A DNA stretch of 64,000 nt. It comes from Chitinophagales bacterium. GTDB taxonomy: Bacteria; Bacteroidota; Bacteroidia; Chitinophagales; Saprospiraceae. This document shows positions 9,271-16,789 of this stretch, piece by piece. Under the pieces are notes generated by a model. That model had not been told where the DNA came from and did no database searches. It saw only the letters and a program-made list of their open reading frames with translations. The stretch is taken from assembly GCA_017303875.1 (NCBI GenBank), contig JAFLBP010000009.1, positions 1 to 64,000 of the forward strand, read 5' to 3'. Within the stretch, counting starts at the first letter, position 1, and each line of letters opens with the position of its first letter. The position numbers were made by a program, and so were the translations under genes.

Positions 9271-10080
9271 CTAATTTTTTTGCAGCAATTGCGCAACCAT
9301 CATTGAAAACCCTTCCGGTCCCACCGCCGGAAGGGTTTTTATATGTGTAGCATTGGTTTGGGTATAGCGGCCATCCGGTTTTTGTACTAAAAACGCGCGA
9401 TCACAAGCGGCAAGCATGGGCAAGTCATTATGGCTGTCGCCGATCCCAATCGTAGCAGGATGAACCTTCAAATGCTCCTGAAAGAGCGCAAGCAGTCGCA
9501 ATACCGCTTTCCCTTTATCAATATTTTTATCCTGAATGCTGATAAACCTGCCGCCCCGGGAGCAGCTGAATCCTGCAGCTTCCAATACCTGCATGGCCGA
9601 AGCATCGGGTGGCTCAGAGAGCAGCGTTTCGGTAAACTGCCGCTGCCGGGCCAGGGCAGCGGCTTTTCGGCTCAGTGCGGTTGCTGTTGCAATAGGGCCA
9701 AGTGTAAGCGCGGTAAACCCAAACAGTTTGGAGGAGCGCTGTCGATTGATGCGGGCCAATACACGACGTATGTCCCGAATACTTTTCTCCCCTAAAGGCA
9801 ACAGAACATACCCTTCGGAGAATGGATGGGCGCCTTCCGGCAAATTGGGGAAATAATGCTCCGGAATGGCAATTGCACTGCCGTTTTCTACAATAAAAGG
9901 TTGCCGGAGGCCAAAATAGCGCTGAAGCGGCACTTGTTCTGCAAAGGTTTTGGAAGAACAAAAAATCAGCGGGATGCCGTTTTGCTGCAAACGCTGCACT
10001 GCCTGAATTGCAGCCGCACCATCGTAACTGTGATGGTCAATCAGTGTGCCATCAAGGTCGGTAAAAATCAAATACTTCAT
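9271..10080 (-). CDS. mpgP: Mannosyl-3-phosphoglycerate phosphatase
   Basis: This 269-residue HAD-superfamily (Cof-like) phosphatase removes the phosphate from mannosyl-3-phosphoglycerate to give the compatible solute mannosylglycerate. HAD motif I is FTDLDGTLIDHHSY at the N-terminus (nucleophile first D, acid second D). SSKTFAEQ, DKGKAVLRLL and GIGDSHNDLPML (motif IV) follow in order. Start ATG 10080 is preferred to the upstream ATG 10131, because it places the HAD motif at the N-terminus and overlaps the stop of the synthase gene in a TGATG arrangement. The synthase gene directly upstream makes the phosphatase assignment strong. Confidence 0.92.
   Translation of the reverse strand: MKYLIFTDLDGTLIDHHSYDGAAAIQAVQRLQQNGIPLIFCSSKTFAEQVPLQRYFGLRQPFIVENGSAIAIPEHYFPNLPEGAHPFSEGYVLLPLGEKSIRDIRRVLARINRQRSSKLFGFTALTLGPIATATALSRKAAALARQRQFTETLLSEPPDASAMQVLEAAGFSCSRGGRFISIQDKNIDKGKAVLRLLALFQEHLKVHPATIGIGDSHNDLPMLAACDRAFLVQKPDGRYTQTNATHIKTLPAVGPEGFSMMVAQLLQKN
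9306..9340 (+). terminator. Perfect hairpin terminator inside mpgP
   Basis: AAAACCCTTCCGG (9306-9318) pairs perfectly with CCGGAAGGGTTTT (9327-9339) over an 8-base loop, followed by T on the + strand. It lies 41 bases past the nhaD stop and within the last 25 codons of the opposing mpgP. It very likely ends nhaD transcripts. On the minus strand the stem is also followed by TTTT. Confidence 0.8.
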
Positions 10081-11273
10081 CAAAGGCCCTGATAATTGCC
10101 GTAACGCGACCAATCCAGCGTTTTGCGCCATTTGTTCACGTCTAAGTTCAGCAAAGGTTTGTACTGACGCGGGGCCTGTGGCTCTTGGCCGGCACGCAGA
10201 ATTTTCAACCGTTTAAGCTCCTCCTGAATTTGTTTTTTAAGCACTTTCGGGCATAACTGCGAATGATAAATGACTGCCAGAGAGGCTTCAATCATTTCGT
10301 TGAGGTGATCGTCGCCTTTTGAAAAATCATGGAAATGAGGGTTGCGCGATTGCATCTGAAATACCTCCACTCCCTGCTTCATCACATCCGGGAAAGGCGA
10401 GGGCAGCACCCCGCCGAAGTATTCCAGCAGACTGATAAAGTGATTGGTTTCAACGGCAAAACCGGAAGCAAAGGATAGTTTCAGGGCCAGATCCATAGAC
10501 ATGGCGTGTTCCCCGGCATTTCCGGTCAGGAGCAGATCGGTCTCAAAGCCGGAATGCAGGCTCAGCAATTGGTTCAGGTATTGATTGGTAATGCGCGTAA
10601 CCCGACCCAGCCTTGCGAAGTACAACTCATTGTCCACAATCTTTGGTTTGCTTTGCCATTGAATACGCACCATCGTATGATCGGTTTGCGCCTGTGCAAA
10701 ACCCGTGGCATACAAGCGGACGTACTCCAAAACAGAACCCGGAAAGTAATTATCGGAATCAATGAACCCGATATACTTTTTGCCCAGCGCGTGCGCGAGG
10801 GCTGTGGCGGCAATCATACCCTCCGCTTTGCCGTTGCGAATCAGGCCCGTTTCATCCAGAATCTCCTGGTAATTATCGGCAAACAAGGATGCCAGTACGG
10901 GGTCGCGTTGATGAAAGAGCAGGTATTTCTTCTTGGCTGAATGACAAAAATTATTGAGCAGCAGCGATTCCATCTGAAAACGGTCGGTCGGCTCGCGCTG
11001 GCTGTTGGAAATGACGATGGGCAGGCAGGCATTCGGGATGCCCGACAGCACACCTTCCAGTAAACGTAATTTTTCATTTTTTACCGGAATGACAATGGCC
11101 ATATCCTGTTCAATCTGATGCAGTGCCGCATGCGGAATTTGTCGAACCACATGAAAAGGGCTTGAAAATTCAGGGTCCAATTCCGGGCCGGCATCCAATT
11201 CATATACCTTTTGAACGGAATAAAAAAGATTGGAACCAAAGCGCTCCGAGTGGGTAGGAAGTCCTATTCTCAT
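10080..11273 (-). CDS. mpgS: Mannosyl-3-phosphoglycerate synthase
   Basis: The 397-residue protein matches glycosyltransferase family 55, which joins GDP-mannose to 3-phosphoglycerate. Visible features are an N-terminal segment RIGLPTHSERFGSNLFYSVQ, a GT-A nucleotide-binding start MAIVIPVKNEKLRLLEGVL, the GKAEGMIAATALA helix, and the metal-binding FIDSDNYFPGS. Its stop overlaps the mpgP start by one base, so the synthase and phosphatase form the standard two-step mannosylglycerate operon. This route is known in the Bacteroidota-related thermophile Rhodothermus and in archaea, and it supplies a solute used against salt and heat stress. XerD lies 23 bases upstream on the same strand. Confidence 0.93.
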   Translation of the reverse strand: MRIGLPTHSERFGSNLFYSVQKVYELDAGPELDPEFSSPFHVVRQIPHAALHQIEQDMAIVIPVKNEKLRLLEGVLSGIPNACLPIVISNSQREPTDRFQMESLLLNNFCHSAKKKYLLFHQRDPVLASLFADNYQEILDETGLIRNGKAEGMIAATALAHALGKKYIGFIDSDNYFPGSVLEYVRLYATGFAQAQTDHTMVRIQWQSKPKIVDNELYFARLGRVTRITNQYLNQLLSLHSGFETDLLLTGNAGEHAMSMDLALKLSFASGFAVETNHFISLLEYFGGVLPSPFPDVMKQGVEVFQMQSRNPHFHDFSKGDDHLNEMIEASLAVIYHSQLCPKVLKKQIQEELKRLKILRAGQEPQAPRQYKPLLNLDVNKWRKTLDWSRYGNYQGL

Positions 11274-11296
11274 ATTTTTTCAACATTTTTGGCATA

Positions 11297-12214
11297 TTAT
11301 GGTTCACCTCGCGTCCATTTCAGCCGTGGATGGTACATCAATATGGTTTCCCGCAGGTAATCCGTATCTAAATGGGTATAAATTTCGGTGGTCGTGATGC
11401 TTTCGTGGCCCAGCATGTCCTGCACGGCTTTTAGGTCGGCGCCGCCTTCTACTAAATGCGTAGCGAATGCGTGGCGGAAAGTATGCGGGCTGATATTTTT
11501 CAAAATACCTGCCTGTTCCGCTAATTCCTTGATAATATAAAACACCATCACGCGGGTGAGTGGCGCGCCGCGCCGGTTGAGAAAAACGACGTTCTCCGCG
11601 CCGGGCTTGATTTTTTCGGGCCGATGGTGATCGAGGTACATGCGCAGGTACCTGACGGCGTCCGGGCTGATGGGCACTAAACGTTCCTTGTCGTTTTTAC
11701 CAATGACCCGGATAAATCCGGCGTCGGGAAAAAGATTGCTCAGGCGCAGGCCGACCAATTCACTGACGCGCAAACCGCAGGCATACAATACTTCCAGCAT
11801 GGCGCGGTTGCGCACGCCAAGCGGATCAGAAAGGTCGTTGCCCTCCAACAGGCTTTTTACTTCTGAAATCGAGAGTACTTCCGGCAGTTTTCGGCGCAGG
11901 CGCGGCCCGTCGAGCAGCTCCGTCGGGTCTTCGTCCAACAGGTCATCTACTAACAAAAACTTGTAAAATGCCCGAATACCGGAAATAATGCGCGCCTGGG
12001 TGCCCGCTTCCAAGCCCAGATCGTTGATCCAGTGAATAAAGTTTTCCAGATCGCTGCGGCTTACCGCCAAAGGGGATATTTCCCGGCCCTGCAATTCAAA
12101 GTACTGCACAAGCTTGTGTACATCATTCAGATATGCCGCTATGGTGTTGGGGCTATTGCCGCGTTCCAGCAGCAACCAGGCGTGAAATTGTTCTATGGCA
12201 GCAGGCCAGTGCAT
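11297..12214 (-). CDS. xerD: Tyrosine recombinase XerD-like
   Basis: This 305-residue tyrosine recombinase matches XerD length. It has an N-terminal SAM-like core-binding domain (residues 1-90) and a C-terminal catalytic domain with Arg149 (CGLRVSEL), Lys173, His244 and Arg247 (HTFRHAFATH), His270 (LGHESITTTEIYTH) and the nucleophile Tyr279. With a XerC partner it would resolve chromosome dimers at dif. Start 12214 gives a full-length family protein; an upstream frame extending to 12370 passes through intergenic repeats and is rejected. No mobile-element genes flank it, so a housekeeping role fits better than a phage integrase. Confidence 0.9.
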   Translation of the reverse strand: MHWPAAIEQFHAWLLLERGNSPNTIAAYLNDVHKLVQYFELQGREISPLAVSRSDLENFIHWINDLGLEAGTQARIISGIRAFYKFLLVDDLLDEDPTELLDGPRLRRKLPEVLSISEVKSLLEGNDLSDPLGVRNRAMLEVLYACGLRVSELVGLRLSNLFPDAGFIRVIGKNDKERLVPISPDAVRYLRMYLDHHRPEKIKPGAENVVFLNRRGAPLTRVMVFYIIKELAEQAGILKNISPHTFRHAFATHLVEGGADLKAVQDMLGHESITTTEIYTHLDTDYLRETILMYHPRLKWTRGEP

Positions 12215-12218
12215 ACAG

Positions 12219-12226
12219 TAAAGGTA
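12219..12226 (-). promoter_or_regulatory. -7-like box of xerD
   Basis: TACCTTTA is one mismatch from TAnnTTTG and lies only 5 bases upstream of the chosen start codon, implying a leaderless or very short-leader mRNA. Confidence 0.4.
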
Positions 12227-12510
12227 GTTTGATTTTTGATTTTTGATGCTTGATTTTTGATGTTTGATTTTTGATTGTATAGTATTCATAGGTATAGCTT
12301 TCAGAACATTCATCGCCCCCAAACGTTCATTGTTCCCAAACCCGAACCCCCAAAACTCATCGTTCATCACTCATCGTTCATCGTTATTAAAAGTCGCCAC
12401 GAATACACGAATGGCGCCACCCCTTTCATTATTCAAAAACCTCCGAACCCTGAACCTCCGAACCTCCGAACCTCAAACTCATCGTTCATCACTCATCGTT
12501 CATCGTTATA
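12227..12510. repeat. Repeat-rich intergenic region with an exact 35-bp direct repeat
   Basis: From the left there are TTTTTGA-type heptamers (12227-12280), then a 35-bp sequence at 12353-12387 built of TCATCGT/TCATCAC heptamers, and an exact second copy at 12475-12509, the latter directly abutting the photolyase start codon. Between the copies lie CCTCCGAA octamer-like repeats. No coding potential was recognised. Confidence 0.85.
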
Positions 12511-14049
12511 ATGCTTCTTCGTTTACTGCTCGGCGATCAGCTGCATATCGGGCACAGTTGGTTTAAAGCTGATCCTGACCCTGTAGTCTGCTACACCCTG
12601 ATGGAAATTTTGCCGGAAACGGCATACGTCGCGCATCACATTCAGAAGGTGGTCGGGTTCTTTGGAGCCATGCGCGCGTTTGCTGCCGAGCTGGAAGCGG
12701 CCGGGCATCGGGTGCGTTATTTCACCCTCGATGCTCCCGACAATCAGCAAAGTTTTGAGTCCAATTGTCGCGCCCTGATTGCCGAACTCGGCGCTACCCG
12801 TTTTGAATACCTGCTGCCCGATGAATACCGGGTGGATCAGCAACTGGCAGCCTTTGCCAGCAGCCTCGATATTCCCGCACAAGCCTTTGATACCGAACAT
12901 TTTCTGGCGCCCCGCGAAGCGGTACAGCAGCAATTCGCCGGTAAAAAAACCTACCTCATGGAGGCTTTTTACCGAAAAATACGCGCCCAATACGGTATTT
13001 TGATGGCGCCGGACGGCAAAACGCCCCTGCATGGCCAATGGAATTTTGATGCCGAAAACCGCAAAAAACTCCCGAAAAATATCGTCGTGCCGCCCGCGCC
13101 GCGTTATTTCCGCGAGGTCACCGACATCGTGCAGATGCTCGCGCGCATGGGCGTGCGCACCATCGGTACCATAGAGGCCCGGCATTTCGACTGGCCCCTC
13201 ACGCGCGCCGAAGCGCTCGATACCCTCCGGCAGTTTGTGCAGCTGCGCCTCTCGCAGTTCGGCGACTACCAGGATGCCATGAGCGGCCGCGACTGGCTGC
13301 TGTTTCACTCCCGCCTGTCTTTTGTGCTGAATATCAAGTTGTTACACCCGCTGGAAGTAGTGGAGGCCTGCGTGACGCATTGGCAAAAAAAGCCCGATGC
13401 CGTGCCGTTTGCGGCGCTGGAAGGCTTCGTCCGACAAATTATCGGCTGGCGTGAGTACATGCGCGGCATTTATTGGGCTGAAATGCCGGGCTACCGCGAC
13501 CTGAATTTTTTTGAACACCAACAACCGCTGCCCGGGTGGTTCTGGACGGCCAACACAAAAATGCGCTGCCTGCAACACAGCATCGGCCAGAGCTTAGAAC
13601 GCGCCTACGCGCACCACATTCAGCGCCTTATGGTGACGGGCAATTTCGCCCTGCTGCTCGGCGTGCATCCCGACGAAACCGATGCCTGGTACCTCGGCAT
13701 CTACATGGATGCCCTTGAATGGGTGGAAATTACCAATACCCGGGGCATGAGCCAGTTTGCAGATGGCGGCCTCGTGGGCACCAAACCCTACGTGAGCAGC
13801 GCCAATTATATCCATAAAATGAGCGATTATTGCGCGGGCTGCGCCTACAACAAAGACCAGCGCTACGGCCCCGACGCCTGTCCGTTCAACAGCCTTTACT
13901 GGGATTTTTACGACCGCCACCGCGCCAAACTCGAACGCAACCCGCGTATCGGGATGATGTATAAAGTCTGGGATGCCATGGCAGGGGAGGAGCGCGCTAA
14001 AATTCTGGAACGGGCAGCCTGGTGCCGGGAAAATGCGGAGCTGTTGTAG
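12511..14049 (+). CDS. phrB: Iron-sulfur (6-4) photolyase / bacterial cryptochrome (FeS-BCP)
   Basis: This 512-residue flavoprotein belongs to the FeS-BCP branch of the cryptochrome/photolyase family, whose characterised members repair (6-4) UV photoproducts with light. Four cysteines at residues 353, 441, 444 and 457 keep exactly the spacing of the [4Fe-4S] ligands in Agrobacterium PhrB (350, 438, 441, 454), within YCAGCAYN and ACPFN. The N-terminal Rossmann-like domain (residues 1-130) would hold the ribolumazine-type antenna and the helical C-terminal half binds FAD. The start codon abuts a repeat array, so the promoter lies within or before the repeats. A hairpin terminator shared with tRNA-Asp follows. 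Confidence 0.92.
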   Translation: MLLRLLLGDQLHIGHSWFKADPDPVVCYTLMEILPETAYVAHHIQKVVGFFGAMRAFAAELEAAGHRVRYFTLDAPDNQQSFESNCRALIAELGATRFEYLLPDEYRVDQQLAAFASSLDIPAQAFDTEHFLAPREAVQQQFAGKKTYLMEAFYRKIRAQYGILMAPDGKTPLHGQWNFDAENRKKLPKNIVVPPAPRYFREVTDIVQMLARMGVRTIGTIEARHFDWPLTRAEALDTLRQFVQLRLSQFGDYQDAMSGRDWLLFHSRLSFVLNIKLLHPLEVVEACVTHWQKKPDAVPFAALEGFVRQIIGWREYMRGIYWAEMPGYRDLNFFEHQQPLPGWFWTANTKMRCLQHSIGQSLERAYAHHIQRLMVTGNFALLLGVHPDETDAWYLGIYMDALEWVEITNTRGMSQFADGGLVGTKPYVSSANYIHKMSDYCAGCAYNKDQRYGPDACPFNSLYWDFYDRHRAKLERNPRIGMMYKVWDAMAGEERAKILERAAWCRENAELL

Positions 14050-14065
14050 TGTGAGGCAAAACAAA

Positions 14066-14102
14066 AAAGCGCAATAACCTGAATATCAGACTATTGCGCT
14101 TT
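14066..14102. terminator. Bidirectional terminator between photolyase and tRNA-Asp
   Basis: AAAGCGCAATA (14066-14076) pairs perfectly with TATTGCGCTTT (14092-14102), with A/T-rich flanks on both sides. It lies between converging transcripts. Confidence 0.85.
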
Positions 14103-14113
14103 AAAAATTGTTG

Positions 14114-14187
14114 CGGACTGGACGGGACTCGAACCCGCGACCTCCGCCGTGACAGGGCGGCATTCTAACCGACTGAACTACCAATCC
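14114..14187 (-). tRNA. tRNA-Asp (GTC)
   Basis: The minus strand folds as a 74-nt tRNA. The acceptor stem GGATTGG pairs with CCAGTCC and the discriminator is G. The D arm contains TTCAGTCGGTTAGAA, the anticodon stem-loop CCGCCCTGTCACGGCGG has anticodon GTC (Asp), and the T arm is GCGGGTTCGAGTCCCGT. A 3' CCA is not encoded. It overlaps no protein gene. Confidence 0.97.
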
Positions 14188-14311
14188 GTGCTTTGCTTTG
14201 AAAGCGGGGCAAAGATAAGCGCATCAGTTTTTATCCACCAAACTTTTTTTAAAATTTTTTTTAAAAAAATGTCGACCCCTCTTTAAACGCTAAATATCCG
14301 AACGCTCTGTG

Positions 14312-14319
14312 TACCTTTG
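14312..14319 (+). promoter_or_regulatory. -7 box of accA
   Basis: TACCTTTG matches TAnnTTTG exactly and lies 42 bases before the start codon. No convincing -33 TTG was seen at the usual spacing. Confidence 0.55.
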
Positions 14320-14361
14320 CAGCCCCGTAACCTTTTCACTCAATCATACGGCTGAATACCC

Positions 14362-15372
14362 ATGGCAACAGTTTTCATGGATTTTGAAAAACCGCTGGAA
14401 ACCTTGTACGAACAACTGGCCAAACTCAATGAAGTGGCCCAGCAAGGCGAAGTGGATGTAACCGACTCCGTTCGCGAGTTGGAAGAGAAAATCTCGGCCA
14501 AGCGAAAAGAAATCTATGCCAGCCTCAGCGGCTGGCAAAAGGTGCAGCTCTCCCGCCATCCGGAACGCCCCTACACCTTATACTACGTCACCACCATGTG
14601 CGATAAATTCATCGAGCTGCACGGCGACCGCTATGCAGGCGATGATCACGCCATCGTCAGTGGCCTCGCTTCGCTCGATGGGCAAACCGTAATGGTGATC
14701 GGTCACCAGAAAGGGATCAACACCAAAATGCGTCAATACCGCAACTTCGGTATGGCCAATCCCGAAGGTTACCGCAAAGCCCTGCGCCTGATGAAAATGG
14801 CCGAACGCTTCGGGTTCCCCGTCGTAACGCTCATTGACACGCCCGGCGCTTTCCCTGGCCTCGAAGCCGAACAACGCGGCCAGGCAGAAGCCATCGCCCG
14901 CAACCTTTTCGAAATGGCCCAGCTGCGCGTACCCATCCTTTGCTATATCATCGGCGAAGGCGCCTCCGGTGGCGCCCTCGGCATCGGCCTCGGCGATAAA
15001 GTGTTCATGCTGGAGTACACCTGGTATTCGGTTATTTCTCCCGAATCCTGCTCCTCCATCCTGTGGCACTCCTGGGATTACAAAGAACGCGCCGCCGAAG
15101 CCCTCAAGCTCGACGCCGATAATATGCTCTCTTTTGGCCTCATCGACGGTATTCTCAAGGAACCCGTTGGCGGCGCCCACCAGGCGCCGGAGCAAATGGC
15201 CCAAACGCTGAAACAGCATATCCTCGGCGAGCTGGCCAAATTGACGCCCTTGGATCCGGACGACCGCATCGAGCAGCGTATCGATAAATACGGTAAAATG
15301 GGCCAATACCGCATCTTCGAAGAGCCGGCCCCCACGTCGCGCAAAGAATCCAAGTCCAGAAAAAAAGCCTAA
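14362..15372 (+). CDS. accA: Acetyl-CoA carboxylase carboxyltransferase subunit alpha
   Basis: The 336-residue product is AccA, which with AccD moves the carboxyl group from biotin carrier protein to acetyl-CoA, making malonyl-CoA for fatty acid synthesis. The N-terminal helix ([18 protein letters not shown]) and [13 protein letters not shown] are diagnostic, followed by the crotonase-like core with [37 protein letters not shown] and [17 protein letters not shown]. The C-terminal tail ([13 protein letters not shown]) is short and basic. It leads a probable three-gene operon: the next gene begins on the base after its stop codon. Confidence 0.97.
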   Translation: MATVFMDFEKPLETLYEQLAKLNEVAQQGEVDVTDSVRELEEKISAKRKEIYASLSGWQKVQLSRHPERPYTLYYVTTMCDKFIELHGDRYAGDDHAIVSGLASLDGQTVMVIGHQKGINTKMRQYRNFGMANPEGYRKALRLMKMAERFGFPVVTLIDTPGAFPGLEAEQRGQAEAIARNLFEMAQLRVPILCYIIGEGASGGALGIGLGDKVFMLEYTWYSVISPESCSSILWHSWDYKERAAEALKLDADNMLSFGLIDGILKEPVGGAHQAPEQMAQTLKQHILGELAKLTPLDPDDRIEQRIDKYGKMGQYRIFEEPAPTSRKESKSRKKA

Positions 15373-15894
15373 ATGCTCCAGTTTTTTCGCGCCTTGTTCT
15401 TTAAAAAAGCCTTGCAGCAGGCGCTCGACAACAACCAACGGCGAAGAAAGGCCATTACGCCCGACAAAGCCCGCAGCATCGGTATCCTGTTTGATGCCGG
15501 TATGGAAAATCTGCGCCGGGAAGTAGAACAATATGCGCAGAAAATGCGCGGCAAAGACAAAAAAGTTGCGCTGCTGGCTTATTTCGACAGTCCTAAACCG
15601 CCTGAAAACCCCGGGTTCGACAGCTTTTTCCGCAAGGAAATGAACTGGAAAGGCGTTCCGACCAATGAAAAAGCTTTGGCCTTCTGCAAAGAAAATTTCG
15701 ACCTGCTCATCTGCATCAACCCCAATGCGCATTTGCCGCTCGACTGGTTAGCCGCACATTCGGCAGCGGCTATGAAAACGGGTCTGGCCACTGAAAAACC
15801 CAATGATTACGACTTCGCGCTGGAATTGCCGCAACCCATATCGCCGAAGCTCTTTTTTGAACAATTACATCATTACCTTGATAAAATAAGCTGA
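15373..15894 (+). CDS. DUF6913-like conserved protein
   Basis: This 173-residue cytoplasmic protein has no signal peptide or membrane helix. It opens with a basic amphipathic helix (FFRALFFKKALQQALDNNQ) and continues with alpha/beta segments such as SIGILFDAG and VALLAYFDSP. It resembles the Bacteroidota family DUF6913, which is often found near dapA; that match is from memory of the family and is not certain. The start codon is immediately adjacent to the accA stop codon and dapA begins 4 bases after its own stop, so all three are probably one transcript. Function unknown. Confidence 0.7.
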   Translation: MLQFFRALFFKKALQQALDNNQRRRKAITPDKARSIGILFDAGMENLRREVEQYAQKMRGKDKKVALLAYFDSPKPPENPGFDSFFRKEMNWKGVPTNEKALAFCKENFDLLICINPNAHLPLDWLAAHSAAAMKTGLATEKPNDYDFALELPQPISPKLFFEQLHHYLDKIS

Positions 15895-15898
15895 TCCT

Positions 15899-16789
15899 AT
15901 GCTACACGAGCGTTTCCGTGGTACCGGAGTAGCCCTGGTTACTCCTTTTAAAAATGGGGCAATTGACTGGGATGGCCTCGAAAAGGTAATTGAACATGTG
16001 ATTGCCGGAGGCGTTGAATTTTTGGTAAGCCTCGGTACAACCGGAGAATCCGTGACGCTCAGCGATGAGGAGCACCGCGCCATTCTCGATTTTACCATTA
16101 AAATTAATCGCGGTCGGCTGCCGCTTGTTGCCGGCGTTTTTGGCGGTAACAATACCACCGCCATGGCGGAAAAAATCCGGGCCTTCAATTTTGAAGGCAT
16201 CGACGCGCTCCTTTCAAGCAACCCGTCTTATAATAAACCCGGCCAGGAAGGTATTTTTCGCCATTATATGGCCCTTGCCGATGCGTCGCCCAAGCCCATT
16301 ATCATTTACAATGTGCCCAGCCGGACGGCTTCCAACATCAGTGCCGAAACCACCCTGCGCTTGGCCAATGCCAGCGATAAATTCCTCGGTATCAAGGAAG
16401 CCAGCGACGATATTTATCAGGTAATGAAAATTATCAAGGGTAAACCCAAGGAATTTCTGGTGCTCAGCGGCGATGATTTTATCACCCTGCCCTTGATTGC
16501 CTGCGGCGGCGACGGCGTCATTTCCGTCATTGCCAATACCGTTCCGCGTCCGTTTACCGATATGGTGCGTGCCGGTTTGCGTCAGGACCTGCCGACGGCG
16601 CAGCGTTTCAACAATCAGTTGCTTGAGTTGTACAAATTGCTCTTCATCGAGGGGAACCCCGTTGGGGTAAAAGCGGCCCTTGAATTGCAGGGCATCTGCT
16701 CCGGTGAGGTGCGCCTGCCCCTTACCCACATGACCGAGCAGGGCGTTAACCTGCTGATGGCAGAGCTGGAAAAATTGGATATTATTTAA
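15899..16789 (+). CDS. dapA: 4-hydroxy-tetrahydrodipicolinate synthase
   Basis: This 296-residue class I aldolase condenses pyruvate with aspartate semialdehyde, the first committed step to diaminopimelate and lysine. The TIM barrel carries the family residues in order: GTTGE at residues 46-50, the SNPSYNKP loop with Tyr111, IIIYNVPSRT with Tyr137 and Arg142, and the Schiff-base Lys166 in GIKEAS. Length is typical. It ends 8 bases inside the 3' end of the convergent sensor kinase gene, so the two stop regions overlap. Confidence 0.96.
   Translation: MLHERFRGTGVALVTPFKNGAIDWDGLEKVIEHVIAGGVEFLVSLGTTGESVTLSDEEHRAILDFTIKINRGRLPLVAGVFGGNNTTAMAEKIRAFNFEGIDALLSSNPSYNKPGQEGIFRHYMALADASPKPIIIYNVPSRTASNISAETTLRLANASDKFLGIKEASDDIYQVMKIIKGKPKEFLVLSGDDFITLPLIACGGDGVISVIANTVPRPFTDMVRAGLRQDLPTAQRFNNQLLELYKLLFIEGNPVGVKAALELQGICSGEVRLPLTHMTEQGVNLLMAELEKLDII

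Noticed and set aside
11297..12214. Phage or element integrase
   Set aside because: Length and catalytic layout match housekeeping XerD and no mobile-element genes adjoin it.
12353..12509. Possible CRISPR array
   Set aside because: Only two copies of the 35-bp repeat, 87 bases apart, built of heptamers; no cas genes.
14578..15732. Open frame of 384 codons antisense to accA
   Set aside because: accA is certain on the other strand; the antisense frame follows from its codon bias.
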